Assembly (NCBI GenBank): GCA_015179045.1
Contig: WHUZ01000018.1
Span: 186,001-250,000 of the forward strand
DNA: 64,000 nt
Direction: 5' to 3'
Source of the DNA: Kalaharituber pfeilii
Taxonomy: Eukaryota > Ascomycota > Pezizomycetes > Pezizales > Pezizaceae
Of this stretch, positions 52,615 to 63,032 are shown piece by piece. Position 1 is the first letter of the stretch, and each line of letters starts with the position of its first letter. Under the pieces are notes generated by a model, which worked only from the letters and a program-made list of their open reading frames with translations, had not been told where the DNA came from and did no database searches. The position numbers and the translations under genes are program-made.

Positions 52615-52792
52615 TATGTAGCTGTCTAAAGGAGCCAAGATCCCTGACCATATACATAAATGTAAGCAAGTCACTGACTGACCTGTCTATATACTCCTAT
52701 ATATACTGGCCATACTACTGGGTAGTACCAGTAATTCTACTTTTTGGTGCAACAGTTATTACAATGGTCGGGTAATAAATGTAACAGTACTA
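52615..52792 (+). repeat. Dispersed repeat, right part of the split copy
   Basis: GTAAGCAAGTCACTGACTGA to TTACAATGGTCGGGTAATAA and ATGTAACA, matching 55980-56116. Confidence 0.75.
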
Positions 52793-53132
52793 CCAATAAG
52801 GTTGCCAGTTCAAACCTTACCTGTAGCAAACATCAGATACTGCAGGTAACCTTGGAACTTAATAAGCGGCTTACAGCATAAGCTGATCACAGGTTATAAA
52901 GTACTAGGTGTAGTGAGCCTAAGAAATTGAAGCTACCATATGTGGTACTAGGTATCTATGTAGTGTTCGCACCCAGTGTGAGTTCTCAGTCAGGTTTTCT
53001 GGGTGAATCGAGTTGAGCCAGTTTATTACGCTATAAAACATACTCGACTTGGCTGCTGAGCGAGCTAGTATGAGTGTATATTTGGCGTGACTAAGTCGAT
53101 GTGTAATATACAACTACTACTTGGTACTGAGC

Positions 53133-55786
53133 TCCCTTTTTTTTTAAAAAAAAATTCACGTAACCCCGCATACAGGCTACCAGCCTATGGCTGGGACCCG
53201 TATACCCGGGTCAGGTTAAAGCAGCTACCTATCTACACTACGTACACGCTTGGTACACACCGTACCCTCCGGCCCTTCAGCTAGCCCAAATCGAGGCTGG
53301 CGAACCAAACCTCGACTGGGTTGCCCTCTACCCCCTCCTGCTTCCACCCTTTCTCCTCTAAGTCCTCCCAGCACTGCCAGGTGACCATCTCACCACTCTC
53401 CTTCTTTCTCTTGGGCCGTCCCAGCTCGCCACACTCGAACTCCACATGTTCTGCACTCCAAGCTGCTCCACAGGAACACCGCGCCTCCTCTCCACTGATT
53501 TTCCTCCTCCATATGGCTCCGCCTTTCCCAGTCCGCAGCCAGTTGGTGAGGGCCCTTCTGCACCACTTCACGAACTTGCCCTTCCCGAACCTAGCTCACT
53601 CCCTCGCCTCCTTTCTCTTTCAAACTAACTCCTGGCGCAGACCGCCCTCAGTAGCCTGCCCATCGTACCTCATGCACCTGGCCCCCTCTTTGGCCCTCTC
53701 ATCTGCGATCTCATTGCCCTCTATCCCCACATGGGCCTTAACCCATGCAAGCCTCACAGCTCCAGGATCCCTCAAGTTCCGCCGCCTTTCTGCCACGAGC
53801 TCTACCACACGTGCCAGGTCTGCGGTCCTCGCTTTTCCGGTTTTCCCTGCTGTCTTAACTGCACTGATTACTGCCTGAGAGTCTGCAAGCAGTAACACTT
53901 TCGCCCTGCCATCCACCGCCTCGAGGGCCCCTCTCATGCCTGCAACCTCTCCATCCCACACTGTCGCCTTGGTGCCAACCCACCGGGACCCTTGTGATTC
54001 TCCTGCCACTACCTGTTTCCAGCACCATCCACCTCCAACCCCTCCTTCCTCACTGCGACTACCCTCTGTGAATATGGCTACGGAATCGCCCTTGGCCTTG
54101 CTGATAGCCTTTTCCCTCTTGGCTGGAGCATCCTCCTTACCCAGCTTAAGGTCAGTGACCTCGATACCTGTTCCAAGTGGTTGGACCTCCTGCCCCAGGA
54201 CACTTTCTCATTCCCATCGACCTCAAGTGTGCTGGCAATCTTACTTGCTACTGACTCGAAGCCATCATGTTTCACTGTGGCGTATGCTAGGCTGAAGTCT
54301 CTCCAGTCTCTCCCCTTCTCCCCTTCCCGGTCTGGGTCTGCGGTTTCAACCCCTCTGAAGCTCTCAGGCCATAGATCCCTACCCCTGTAGGGTCTCTTAT
54401 TGACCTTAGAGCATATCTTGCTTGGCTCTGATCCAGGATTGTGCCCACACACTCAACGCCTGCAATTGCCTCCACCTTCCCTCTCGCTGCTCCTTCCACC
54501 GCCTCTGTACACTTAAGAAGGGCCTGATACTGAAGCCTCTCGAACTCCTCTCTCCACTGCTTCTGGCCTCTCCACCCAATCTCGGACCCCCACAGTGCCA
54601 CTGCTCTTACCATGCCTGTGTATGCCTTTCTCCATGAGAGCGGGCTCATGCCCCATTGTGAGTTGCCTGACCCAGATAAGGCGCCCAGGAGCTTCCTGGC
54701 TTTCTCAATCCTACTTTTCCAGTGATGATCGAAGTCGAGATTGCTATCGCAGATTACTCCTAACCACTTGCACCTCTCAACATCTGCCCTCCTCTTGGTC
54801 TTCTCACCAATAACTAGGACCTCCTCCTTTGAGGTCTCCAGTGGTAGGCCATAGGCCTCAGCAACCTCCCTGACTACTCCTGAATTCTCTCCCCAATTCT
54901 CCTCATATCCTTTCCTCCTCTCCAGTCCAGAATGACGCAGTTCATGTCGTCCACAAATGGGGGCAGCTCTACTTCACAATCTCTCACTGCTGCGGCTACC
55001 TTTGTCTCCATCTCTTCCAGAATTGGTGCCATGTAGATTAGGAACATGACTGGGGATAAAGGCGAGCCTTGCGGTACACCTACGTTCGACCTGCCGTTGC
55101 CTCTCACCTGTCCATCCCACTCTACCTCAAATTCCCGCTCCCGGAAGAAGGTCTCCAGCCAGGGCAGCCATTTCTCAGCCTTAGATTCCTGTACTCGGTT
55201 CTTGACCACCTCCCAACGTGTGTTCCCGAAGCCCCTGTAACGGCGGACGTGGTCTGGGGCCCGTGGATGACGGCGATCTACGGAGCGCAGGCAGGAGGCG
55301 GCAGGCGGCAGTTCAGCAGTTCGCGGGTTCAACGGTTCACAGCGGTACAGCAGTTCAGCGGATCGGCACCGCAGGTAACCACTCTACTTAGTAGAAACTA
55401 AATACAAGAGGTTGCGTAAAGAGAAAAAGGAAAGGAGAACACACAGCCATGAACACCACTTATATACACTTTCGAGACTGCAATACGCACTCAGGTCACA
55501 TCCCTTTTACCCATATATATTGTACCGACATCCTGAAATGCTTGTCAGAGGTCATCTTTTAGCGTGAAGCTATTTACCCGGCTCGCTATACAATATCCCG
55601 TTACAGCCCCCCTTGACATCCTCCATGATCCACACTGCCCCACCACCACGTGCTAAAGCTCTCTGGCTCTTCACGACTGCCCGGAACAAGGCATCAATTG
55701 CAGACCTGCCTCTCACTCCACCAAACTGCCCGTGATGGAGCAGTCCAGCTTCTTGCAAGTCATCAGCAACCACCTTCTTCAGCAAT
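53133..55786 (-). mobile_element. LINE C, 5'-truncated, split by a solo LTR
   Basis: Tad-like LINE, third family. Minus-strand coding in order: RT fingers (FGGVRGRSAIDALFRAVV, VWIMEDVKGG, then after the LTR FGNTRWEVVKNRV), palm (RSNVGVPQGSPLSPVMF, catalytic PPFVDDMNCVILDW), thumb region, RNase H (LLADSQAVISAVKTAG, AWVKAHVGIEGNEIADERA) and a CSCGAAWSAEHVEFEC knuckle. Frames are broken in several places. The 3' end has the type C hairpin (AGGCT-GGT-AGCCT) and an A-tail. It is flanked by the perfect 13-bp duplication TTGGTACTGAGCT (53120-53132 and 55787-55799). Confidence 0.92.
55236..55605. mobile_element. Solo LTR inserted in LINE C
   Basis: 370 bp with inverted ends TGTAACGG...CCGTTACA and a perfect 5-bp duplication GCCCC (55231-55235 and 55606-55610). 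Removing it and one duplication restores the LINE C reading DVKGGFGNTRWEVV exactly. It is therefore younger than the LINE. The family differs from the LTRs at 676 and 56342. Confidence 0.94.
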
Positions 55787-55867
55787 TTGGTACTGAGCTG
55801 GTGTGGCCGAGTATATACGTATGCTATAAAACTCAACACTGACTCAGCTCATACCAAATACAAACAC

Positions 55868-56116
55868 TACATCTGGGGGTTAATATATAGAGAGTCCGGG
55901 ACGTACTCTGCCTGCAGAGGAGTATGTCATAGCTTAGCATGCCATGGTGGCAGAGGGAAGCTGACTACTAGTACATGTGGCTATCTAAACGTAAGCAAGT
56001 CATTGACCAACTCGTCCGGATACTCCTATATATACTAGCTGTACTACCAGATGGTACTACTAGTTCTACCTTTTGGTGCAATGGTTATTACAATGGTCAG
56101 GTAATAAACATAACAA
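55868..56116 (+). repeat. Dispersed repeat, intact copy
   Basis: TGGGGGTTAATATATAGAGA to GGTAATAAACATAACA; the undisrupted relative of 50750-50856 plus 52615-52792. It shows the site without the hAT MITE (TACATGTGGCTATCTAAACG). It may be an LTR. Confidence 0.78.
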
Positions 56117-56341
56117 GTAAATCCTTTGGCCTTCATTTGTTTTATTACCTCTAGAATTTACACTCCTTCGTCATCAAGAACTCCTTTCTCTATTGTGTCG
56201 ACTGACATGGCTTCCTGTATATTAAAAGTGAATTATTTTGCTGTCCACAATCCAACTGTTTACAAACATACATACGGACTAAGTTGCGACCGAAACGTTG
56301 CAATGCGGTCTTGGCTGAACAACCAGGGGACAAAAAGTCCC

Positions 56342-56637
56342 TGTAGCAACATATACGGAAAAGATGCGCAGGGTGCGTATTAGTATTGTTCACTCTTATG
56401 TCTTGTGTTCAATGTACAGTATGTGCTCCTAACATCCACCTATTTATAGACATGAGCTGCTAGCAAATTGTGCGAGTATTAAGGTTGCTCAACATCACAA
56501 CACGTTTCTACAACTTAGATTCCTCATCACATGGAATTACCTTATACCTTGATCTCGGTTCATGTGCTATCCACATACTTCACACATGACAGCCTCACGT
56601 GATATGTCCCGTAATACTCGTTGCATAATCTTCAACA
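56342..56637. mobile_element. Solo LTR, copy 2
   Basis: Starts TGTAGC, ends TTCAACA, flanked by a perfect 5-bp duplication GTCCC (56337-56341 and 56638-56642). It matches 676-988 over most of its length (for example ATAGACATGAGCTGC, CTCGTTGCATAATCTTCAAC) with scattered indels. Confidence 0.9.
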
Positions 56638-56642
56638 GTCCC

Positions 56643-57018
56643 AGACGCTCCTGTGCGTCGCCAAGCAAATATTAATTACAAGACGCTAGTCAGCGTCTGG
56701 GCACGAGACTACCATACGCAACTCGTTACTACTACGTGACTGGTAGTGCCTTCCCAGTAGCAACAGGTTGTCAGCAGCAATATGATAGTGACGAGGGGGC
56801 AGCAAATGTCTTTATAATATTAGAGTTTGGATTTTTTTCTTTCTTATGATAGCAAATTCTAATTCAGCGATATCAAATTAGAATATTGTCATGTTATTTC
56901 AAGAGTGCAATATATCTACAATAAGAGTAGTAGAGCGAGGAGTGCATGGCGAGCAGTGTCAAGAGAGAGGATCGTTACATGGAGGCTAGTCTTGGCATGA
57001 GACTACATGGAGGCCCAT
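56643..57018. other. No gene; palindromic word
   Basis: At 56686-56712 AGACGCTAGTCAGCGTCT forms a palindrome followed by GGGCACGAGACTAC, related to the GTCTCGTAACCAGACGC words elsewhere. Confidence 0.45.
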
Positions 57019-58744
57019 TCAATGATTTAAAAAATAACGGGTGCTCCTGCCACTGATGTTTCGCCACTGAGGCTGATGCTCCAGCCACTGAGGCTCCAGC
57101 CACTGATGCTCCGGCCACTGATGATCCAGCCACTGATGCTCCAGCCACTGATACTCCAATGGCTGCTGCCCCAGTTGTTGTCGCTGCTGCTCCAGTTGTC
57201 GTCGCTGCTGCTCCAGTCGCTGCTGTTGCTGCTTAAACGCTTTCTCCTGCTCCAATCGCTGTTGCTCCAATCTTTGCTGCTGCTCCTCAAATGCTTTCTG
57301 CTGCTTCCATCGCTGCTGTTCCAGTTGAAACTGCTGCTCTCTCAGTTTGAGCATCATTGCCTCCTCTCCCTTTCTTATCCTTTTGATCTCTTGTGTAACC
57401 CTTTCCTTCTCCTGCTCCAAGGCAACGAAAAGTATTTCATCTTTCTCCTCTAATGCTAGTTCCAGGCTTTTCCTAAGCTCCTCCATGTCCTTCTCGTATT
57501 GTGCTTTTAGCTTCACGATCTCCTCATTCATGACCTTTCCTGCACTACTATCTGCTAAGTCCTTTTTCTGATCAACCATTTCTCGTTGAATCTGCAAAGT
57601 TGTCTCTCCTAACTTGGAATTAAGAAGCTCAGAAATGAGTTCTATAGCACTGCTTTTGGTGCCTTTAAATTGCCTCACTTTTGAGCCCTTTTCCCTCATA
57701 CCTCTCCAGTATGAATTGAGAAGCTCCTTCTCACGAGCCTTCCCCGTAGCTTCACTTACACTACCCCAGTGTGTTGTAACTAAAATAACGTGTTGTAGGC
57801 TGTCCTCTCCACATAGTTTCTTGAATACTCGCAAATTGCGCAATGCTGATCCTTCCATCCGGATGTCACTGATGCGATGGAGATAGAGGATGCCGGAGAG
57901 CTTTGCATCTTGCTGGTATGTGTTCATGAGCCAATCTGAAAGTTCACGTAAAATTTCACCTTCACTCTTGTTGGTATCATTGAAACCAGGAGTATCAATG
58001 AATGTAATATTCATTCCTTTATACTTCCAAGGCCAACTTTGGATATCCTGCGTACCTTTCCATCCATTTATGTCAGTAATCTTTACAATAGCCAATACTG
58101 CACCGTAGGAACAATTTCTACGTACAAGATTCCAAATTGTGTCCAATTGTGATTCTCTTATCGCCAGTAATGGTCTGAATAAATGTACTTTTCCCAGCAC
58201 CTGTAACCCCCATAACTGCAATTCGGATGGCATCACTGATAGCCTCCTGTTGATTTGCGTGTGTTTCACTATCAACAGCATTACTCAGCTTTCCCGAGTG
58301 CTTTATGAGTCATGTGAACTGGTACGATACCTAGCAAAAGTCTTGCTTGTGGTGCTGTAGCGATCGGGGTACGCTCCAGGGGCGGCGGCTCGAGCCCGCT
58401 ATGAGAGCTATTTATCCGTGTTTCACTATCAACGGTATTATTAGCTTTGCCGTTTGTGGATCATGTGAACTGGTACAGTCGTGCCTAGAAAAAGCCTTGT
58501 CCCTGAGCACAAAGGAGTGCTTGGGGTACGCTCTAGGCAGCCTCGGCTCGCACTCGCCATAACAACTATTTGCCCTTGTTTCACTATTAACAGCATTATT
58601 AATTAACCTTTTTCGAGTACACTGTGAGTCGTGTGAACAGGTATAATCATACCTACAACAAATCTCGCTTCTGGAGTTCTCGGGGAAAGCACCAGGTGGC
58701 TGCGGTTCGTCCTTGCTGACAGAGATGTACTTTCTCGCTGCCAT
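57019..58744 (-). CDS. AIG1-like P-loop GTPase with Gln-rich coiled coil
   Basis: The last two exons are clear: 58246-58126 with the P-loop (IRIAVMGVTGAGKSTFIQTI, consensus GxxxxGKST) and 58055-57019, joined in frame (GHNLESC + TQDIQSW) over a 70-bp intron with donor GTACGT and branch ACTGAC. Then come DTPGFNDT (G3), ILVTTHWG at the usual G4 site and about 345 residues in this exon. From about residue 200 of the exon the chain is a long Glu/Lys then Gln/Arg-rich coiled coil, ending in degenerate WLEHQ-type repeats. This is the G-domain of the AIG1/Toc34-like family common in fungi, with no membrane anchor seen. The 5' end is uncertain: an ATG at 58744 begins MAARKYISVSKDEPQPPGAF with a GT donor after it, and the region between is a triplicated 157-bp unit (58263-58735). 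How exon 1 reaches the P-loop exon in frame is not resolved. Confidence 0.75.
58263..58735 (-). repeat. Three tandem 157-bp exon/intron-like units
   Basis: GTTTCACTATCAAC recurs at 58263, 58420 and 58578. Each unit has an exon-like part (EPQPPGAFPENSR, EPRLPRAYPKHSF, EPPPLERTPIATA on the minus strand), then a donor-like AGGTATGA, AGGCACGA or AGGTATCG. The middle unit has lost the GT. Only the outermost unit has an ATG. Confidence 0.75.
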
Positions 58745-58913
58745 AGTAGATTCTTATGGGTTTCAGTATATATCTTTGAGGAAGACCTAAATAAGGTATT
58801 GATTCTAACACGCGATTGATGCTTGTAGTTTTATTCCAGATGCTTAGCGATGTGTGGGGTAGTCTCATGCAAGACCCTGTTTGGGGGCATACAGTGCCAG
58901 GGAATCCGATAGC

Positions 58914-59170
58914 TCAGTCAACCACTAAGTGATTATCTATTTCGAGAATATGAGGGAATTCGATGTAGGCTACTTCCAAGGACACTGCACATCCAGTAAT
59001 GACCAAAAATGATAAGAGCGAAGGCTCGCGGCTTAGTTGAGAGGGCCCAGGCGTAACAAAGGTTCGTAGGAAAGAGGAACGAAAAGAGAATATATATATG
59101 GCCCGAGGGAGGTTAAAAGCCTATGAGGGATAGAAGTCGTCCACTCATATCCTTTAAAGACAAATTATCT
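58914..59170 (-). repeat. Repeat upstream of the GTPase gene, copy 2
   Basis: Inverted copy of 45830-46115 (AACCACTAAGTGATTATCTA, GGCTCGCGGCTTAGTTGAG). Relative to the gene strand it lies immediately upstream of the 58744 start, as copy 1 lies upstream of the Gln-rich pseudogene. Confidence 0.7.
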
Positions 59171-59394
59171 GGCACTTAGACCATGATGTGAAGTCTTGTA
59201 TAATGGTGTCATCAACATGGATAACCTAACGGTAAGTGCATGCTATTTTGACCATGCGGGCATTACTCCCAGCTCTTGTAAATCCACCACTATGACTATC
59301 AGCAACTAGAGCATAGATATTACCATTCACAAAGAAGCGCTACCCGATATTTGTTGACGGTATGTTGGAAGGTAGCTTGTAGCTACATACGCAG

Positions 59395-59455
59395 TTTTTT
59401 TTTTTTTTTTTTTAATTTCACGTGACCCCGCGTGCAGCTGTTCGCCATGGCAGGG
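59395..59455 (-). mobile_element. Type B micro-retroposon, 61 bp
   Basis: Poly-T, AATTTCACGTGACCCCGCGT, GCAGCTGTTCGCCATGGCAG, flanked by the perfect 12-bp duplication CTACATACGCAG (59383-59394 and 59456-59467). Confidence 0.92.
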
Positions 59456-59467
59456 CTACATACGCAG

Positions 59468-60327
59468 TTGATGAAAGGCTATATTGCCCAGTGACTCGAG
59501 CCATTTGGTAATAGACAATGCCATCATGTCAATTCCAGAACAGGAGCAGCTACAGTGATGCTGGCGATGATCGCCTACACAGATCACTTCAACAGTTCAC
59601 CGATAGCAAGAAAGATTTCCACATACGATAAATTCACCTTAAGTTTTCTTACAGATAATACTGTTATGTGAAAAACTGCAAGCAAATCTGCGTTTTGATA
59701 AAGTCAATACATTTATTATTCTCGTAGCGACGAGACTGTCACCCTGTAGCATATGAATTAATTTACTTCTTGGTTAGTGCCAGTGGCAGCTCACATCGCA
59801 CTTGCCCCCTACAATAGGCTGGTAGCCTTGTATGTGGGAAACCAAAAAAAAAAAAAGAAAAAGAAAAAGAAAAATTGGGAAGGCTTTTGTGAGTGCATGC
59901 CGCAACAGCAAACCACCACTTAGAAGAAGGGACGTATCTACCTTGCCAATCGACAAAAATGGCACTTCCTTTATGTGAACGATCGTTACATACGTGGATT
60001 CGGTACCAAGTGCTATGCTGCCAGCTGTCAATGACTGATTTCACAAACTCAACCAGGAAAATTCTTAGTTACAAGCCAACTCCAATACGACAGCATAAAT
60101 TTGTAATGGATTGTCGTTATATGCCCAATCTGTTTCATGCCGATCTGACACCATTTTACACAAATATCCAGCGAAACTCCCCGTTAGCACCAAATACCTC
60201 TGCTGGCGATCAACACCGACAGGACAAGTCATCACCTTACTGCCGCACTGAAAACGCACTGAATGCCTGAGCGTGGCAGCTCAACTGCCCACGTCGCGAA
60301 AGATTTTCTGTCCCGTCAACAAGTCGC
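59468..60327. other. No gene recognised
   Basis: No gene is seen. It includes a probable type C micro-retroposon at 59804-59874. Confidence 0.35.
59804..59874 (+). mobile_element. Type C micro-retroposon, diverged
   Basis: CCCTACAATAGGCTGGTAGC, CTTGTATGTGGGAAACC and an A-rich tail (AAAAAGAAAAAG). No duplication was found. Confidence 0.6.
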
Positions 60328-60487
60328 TACTACGTCACGACCCACACTACCGAGCGCCGTGGGTTTCATACATGTTAATTAGTTAAATTTTCTTTCCTTT
60401 ATTTTATGTAACTAAACCTCGCCATAGCCCACAGGGCGGCATGCGAGTACTGATATAAAAAAAAAAGAAAAGAAAAAAAAGAAAAAA
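60328..60487 (+). mobile_element. Short LINE A insertion, 160 bp
   Basis: A piece of 3' UTR, AACCTCGCCATAGCCCACAG, GGCGGCATGCGAGTACTGAT and an A-rich tail, flanked by ACAAGTCGC (60319-60327 and 60488-60496). Confidence 0.85.
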
Positions 60488-60579
60488 ACAAGTCGCCACT
60501 TTCCGAACATTAATTGGCAACCCATCGGCATCGTGCTACTGTTACGTCACGATACGGTCTGCTTCAGCTGTACTGTAAT

Positions 60580-62055
60580 TTTTTTTTTTTTTTTTTTTTT
60601 ATATCAATACTCGCGTGCCGCCCTATGGGCTATGGCGAGGTCTAGTTACATCAAAACAAAGTACAAGTACGGAACAATAGAAGTAAATCCCCCGGGCTAA
60701 CCCCTCGCCCATTCCAAAATTCCTATCACTCCCCGAAGGCCCTCCCCTTCATCTTGGTCACCCAAGGGTCTGCACAATCCATCCTCACCCCTTGGGCATC
60801 TCTGCTTCCAGACTCTACATTGAGACAATATGTGAAGGGTCGTTTCTTCAGCCTCGCCGCACCACCGGCATTCCGGGCTGTCAGCTGCGCCGACCTTGAA
60901 TTTCCAGCGCCGGAGGCCCTTGCCTCCAAGGATGCCAGCTAGCGTTGCGACCCTATTGCCTAGTCTGCGTAGTGGCCTATATGACATATGCAGTCTGTTT
61001 CTTTCGGCCGCTCTCCTTGCTTTGGCCTCTTGTCTCATCCCGTCCTCCGTGACAATCTCGTTTTGATATGGCAGCTGTGTACCAACCTTGGCTGCTCGAT
61101 CTGCTTCGGTGTTACCTGGGATTCCTTTATGACCTTTGACCCACATTACCGCTATGTCAAGGTCGCCCCTGTCGTTTCTCCGGTCCCAAGCCTCCCTTAC
61201 TCGCTGTGCTGGCCCTTTGTGTGTTGGTTCCCCTTCGGCGATCCTTTGTAGCTTGGTTATTGCCGTCTGGGAGTCAGTGATGATCAGTAATTCAGTGAAT
61301 CGGCTTGTGAGGGCATCCTCCATGGCAATCAATTCCGCGTCATTTACTGTACTGAGAGCTCCCAGATATGTGGAAGTCCGTTTCTGGGTGTGCTGGGAGA
61401 ACGAGCCTGCCCCAGTAGAGTCACCTATTCGGCTCCCATCTGTATAAACGCTGACCCAGCCTTGGTCTTCTGCTTCGGCAATAGCTGCCATCCATTCTTC
61501 AGCTGAGGTATCGGCTGGGAGTGTGGGAAATGTAGCTAATGGAAGAGGTCTTCTACGATGTAGCGATCCCCTGAGGTATGTGGTGTCCTGGTCTTCTCTT
61601 TGTAGCAGTTCTCCCATAAACCGGAGTGTGCGTGCTTCCACCCGTATGCTTTCTCCGTCTGCGAATGTGCTGATCGACTCAAGGTTAGCCAGTCCTTCTA
61701 CTATATCTCTTCTTGTCCCCCATGGAGCCCTAGTGATCTCTCTAGCCACCACATACTGCCATCTTTCCAGAGTGTCTAGTTTCTGCCTGGCTGGAGATCC
61801 TTGTGCATAGTCCATCCAGGCCCAACATCCCCACATCCCTATATTACGGGCTATGCTAGTGTATAGTTGTCGTTTTTTCTCTGGCGCTATGGGTGTTAGT
61901 CTCGTCACTACATTCCAGGCTGCTTTGGCTAAGTGTAATCTCTTGTTGAAGTGAGTACCAAATTTCAGTTCCCAATCGACTGTCAGTCCTACCAGCCTAT
62001 ATTCTGGACCCTTTACTCCTATTATTAGTGTCTCGGACTTGTCAGGGTCGATTAA
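60580..62055 (-). mobile_element. LINE A, 5'-truncated, ORF2 open
   Basis: T-run, the type A hairpin (60600-60643), 3' UTR, then one continuous ORF2 frame from the truncated 5' end (about 62055) to the stop at 60697. The hairpin and 3' UTR are the reference for the type A micro-retroposons. The flanks ACTGTAA (left) and ACTGTAC (right) may be the target duplication. Confidence 0.88.
60697..62055 (-). pseudogene. LINE A ORF2 C-terminal half (RT thumb, RNase H)
   Basis: About 450 open codons. Blocks in order: KSETLIIGVKGPEYRLVGLT, the thumb (RNIGMWGCWAWMDYAQGSPA, REITRAPWGTRRDIVEGLAN), RNase H with D in SVYTDGSRIG, E in NDAELIAMEDAL, D in LIITDSQTAI and the distal WVKGHKGIPGNTEADRAAK, then CRWCGEAEETTLHILSQC. 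The RNase H site is complete and no stop interrupts it, so this copy is young; it lacks the endonuclease and RT palm and so cannot move by itself. Confidence 0.85.
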
Positions 62056-62724
62056 CTTCCACTGTACAAAGCAAATGAACAAATAACACCTGATATTCAG
62101 TACAGATCTCATGACTACCACAATGCACAATAGACGTAATTATCTGAATTACAGAGTAGGCTGGGCTACTGAGCGGCAGGGTCATTAAAGATTCAACCTG
62201 CAATGGTCACATAAATTATAGGTGCAGATGTGGAGCAGCAAATGCTAAGCAAGGTATTACGTTCCGATATTGATGTTGTTAATACTTCTAAGTCTTGCGA
62301 TTTAGTGCACTTGACTTGCATCTTATGCCGTACCAGGAAGTTGGAAACGTAGTTACCTAACACTAACGTTTTGAATTATGGTTTCTGGTTCGTAAGGCAT
62401 CTAGTTCAGTCATTTTGTGTGTATAGACTGGGAAAAGCAGATTAGATACTTCTAACACGGAGGAAGTCTACGTGGGCGATCCTGGAATGAACAAACTGCG
62501 GCAGTGTCCGCATTTGCTCACCTCACAATGGCATGAACTAACCGTATGATATCAACTGCATTACAATTGCAGCAGTTATGGACTGACGCATAATTCATGT
62601 AGGAAAATATTAGGCAGGGCCCAGATAGGCATTTGACGGGCAACAAGCTTGAAACAGAAGGTCAGGTGGTGGCTCCTGTATTCGTCATAGAGAGTAGTTT
62701 GCAGGGCGTCCCTAGCAGGAGGCT
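62056..62724. other. No gene recognised
   Basis: Nothing supportable is seen in this stretch. Confidence 0.35.
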
Positions 62725-62785
62725 TTTTTTTTTTTTTTTTTAATATCACGTAACCCCGCTTGCAGCTGTTCGCCATGGCAGGGCG
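62725..62785 (-). mobile_element. Type B micro-retroposon, 61 bp
   Basis: Poly-T, AATATCACGTAACCCCGCTT, GCAGCTGTTCGCCATGGCAG, flanked by a perfect 11-bp duplication AGCAGGAGGCT (62714-62724 and 62786-62796). Confidence 0.92.
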
Positions 62786-62961
62786 AGCAGGAGGCTAAGT
62801 AGCCCTTAACCATAGTGGATGGAAGGGATAATGACCCATATCATAATGAAAGGCTAGATTGATAGCTGTTGGTACAGGAGTTGAGAGATATACTCTAGAT
62901 CTTGCAGAGAATTCAATCTGCTAGCCTTGCAGATGGTACACGTATAAAAAAGTTAGGCATG

Positions 62962-63020
62962 TTTTTTTTTATTTTTTTTTATATCATTACTCGCATGCCG
63001 CCCTATGGGCTATGGCGAGG
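62962..63020 (-). mobile_element. Type A micro-retroposon, 59 bp
   Basis: T-rich tail, ATATCATTACTCGCATGCCG, CCCTATGGGCTATGGCGAGG, flanked by a perfect 12-bp duplication AAGTTAGGCATG (62950-62961 and 63021-63032). Confidence 0.92.
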
Positions 63021-63032
63021 AAGTTAGGCATG

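Noticed and set aside
2975..63020. The micro-retroposons as tRNA- or 5S-derived SINEs
   Set aside because: I see no A-box/B-box or 5S-like head; the whole body matches LINE 3' ends.
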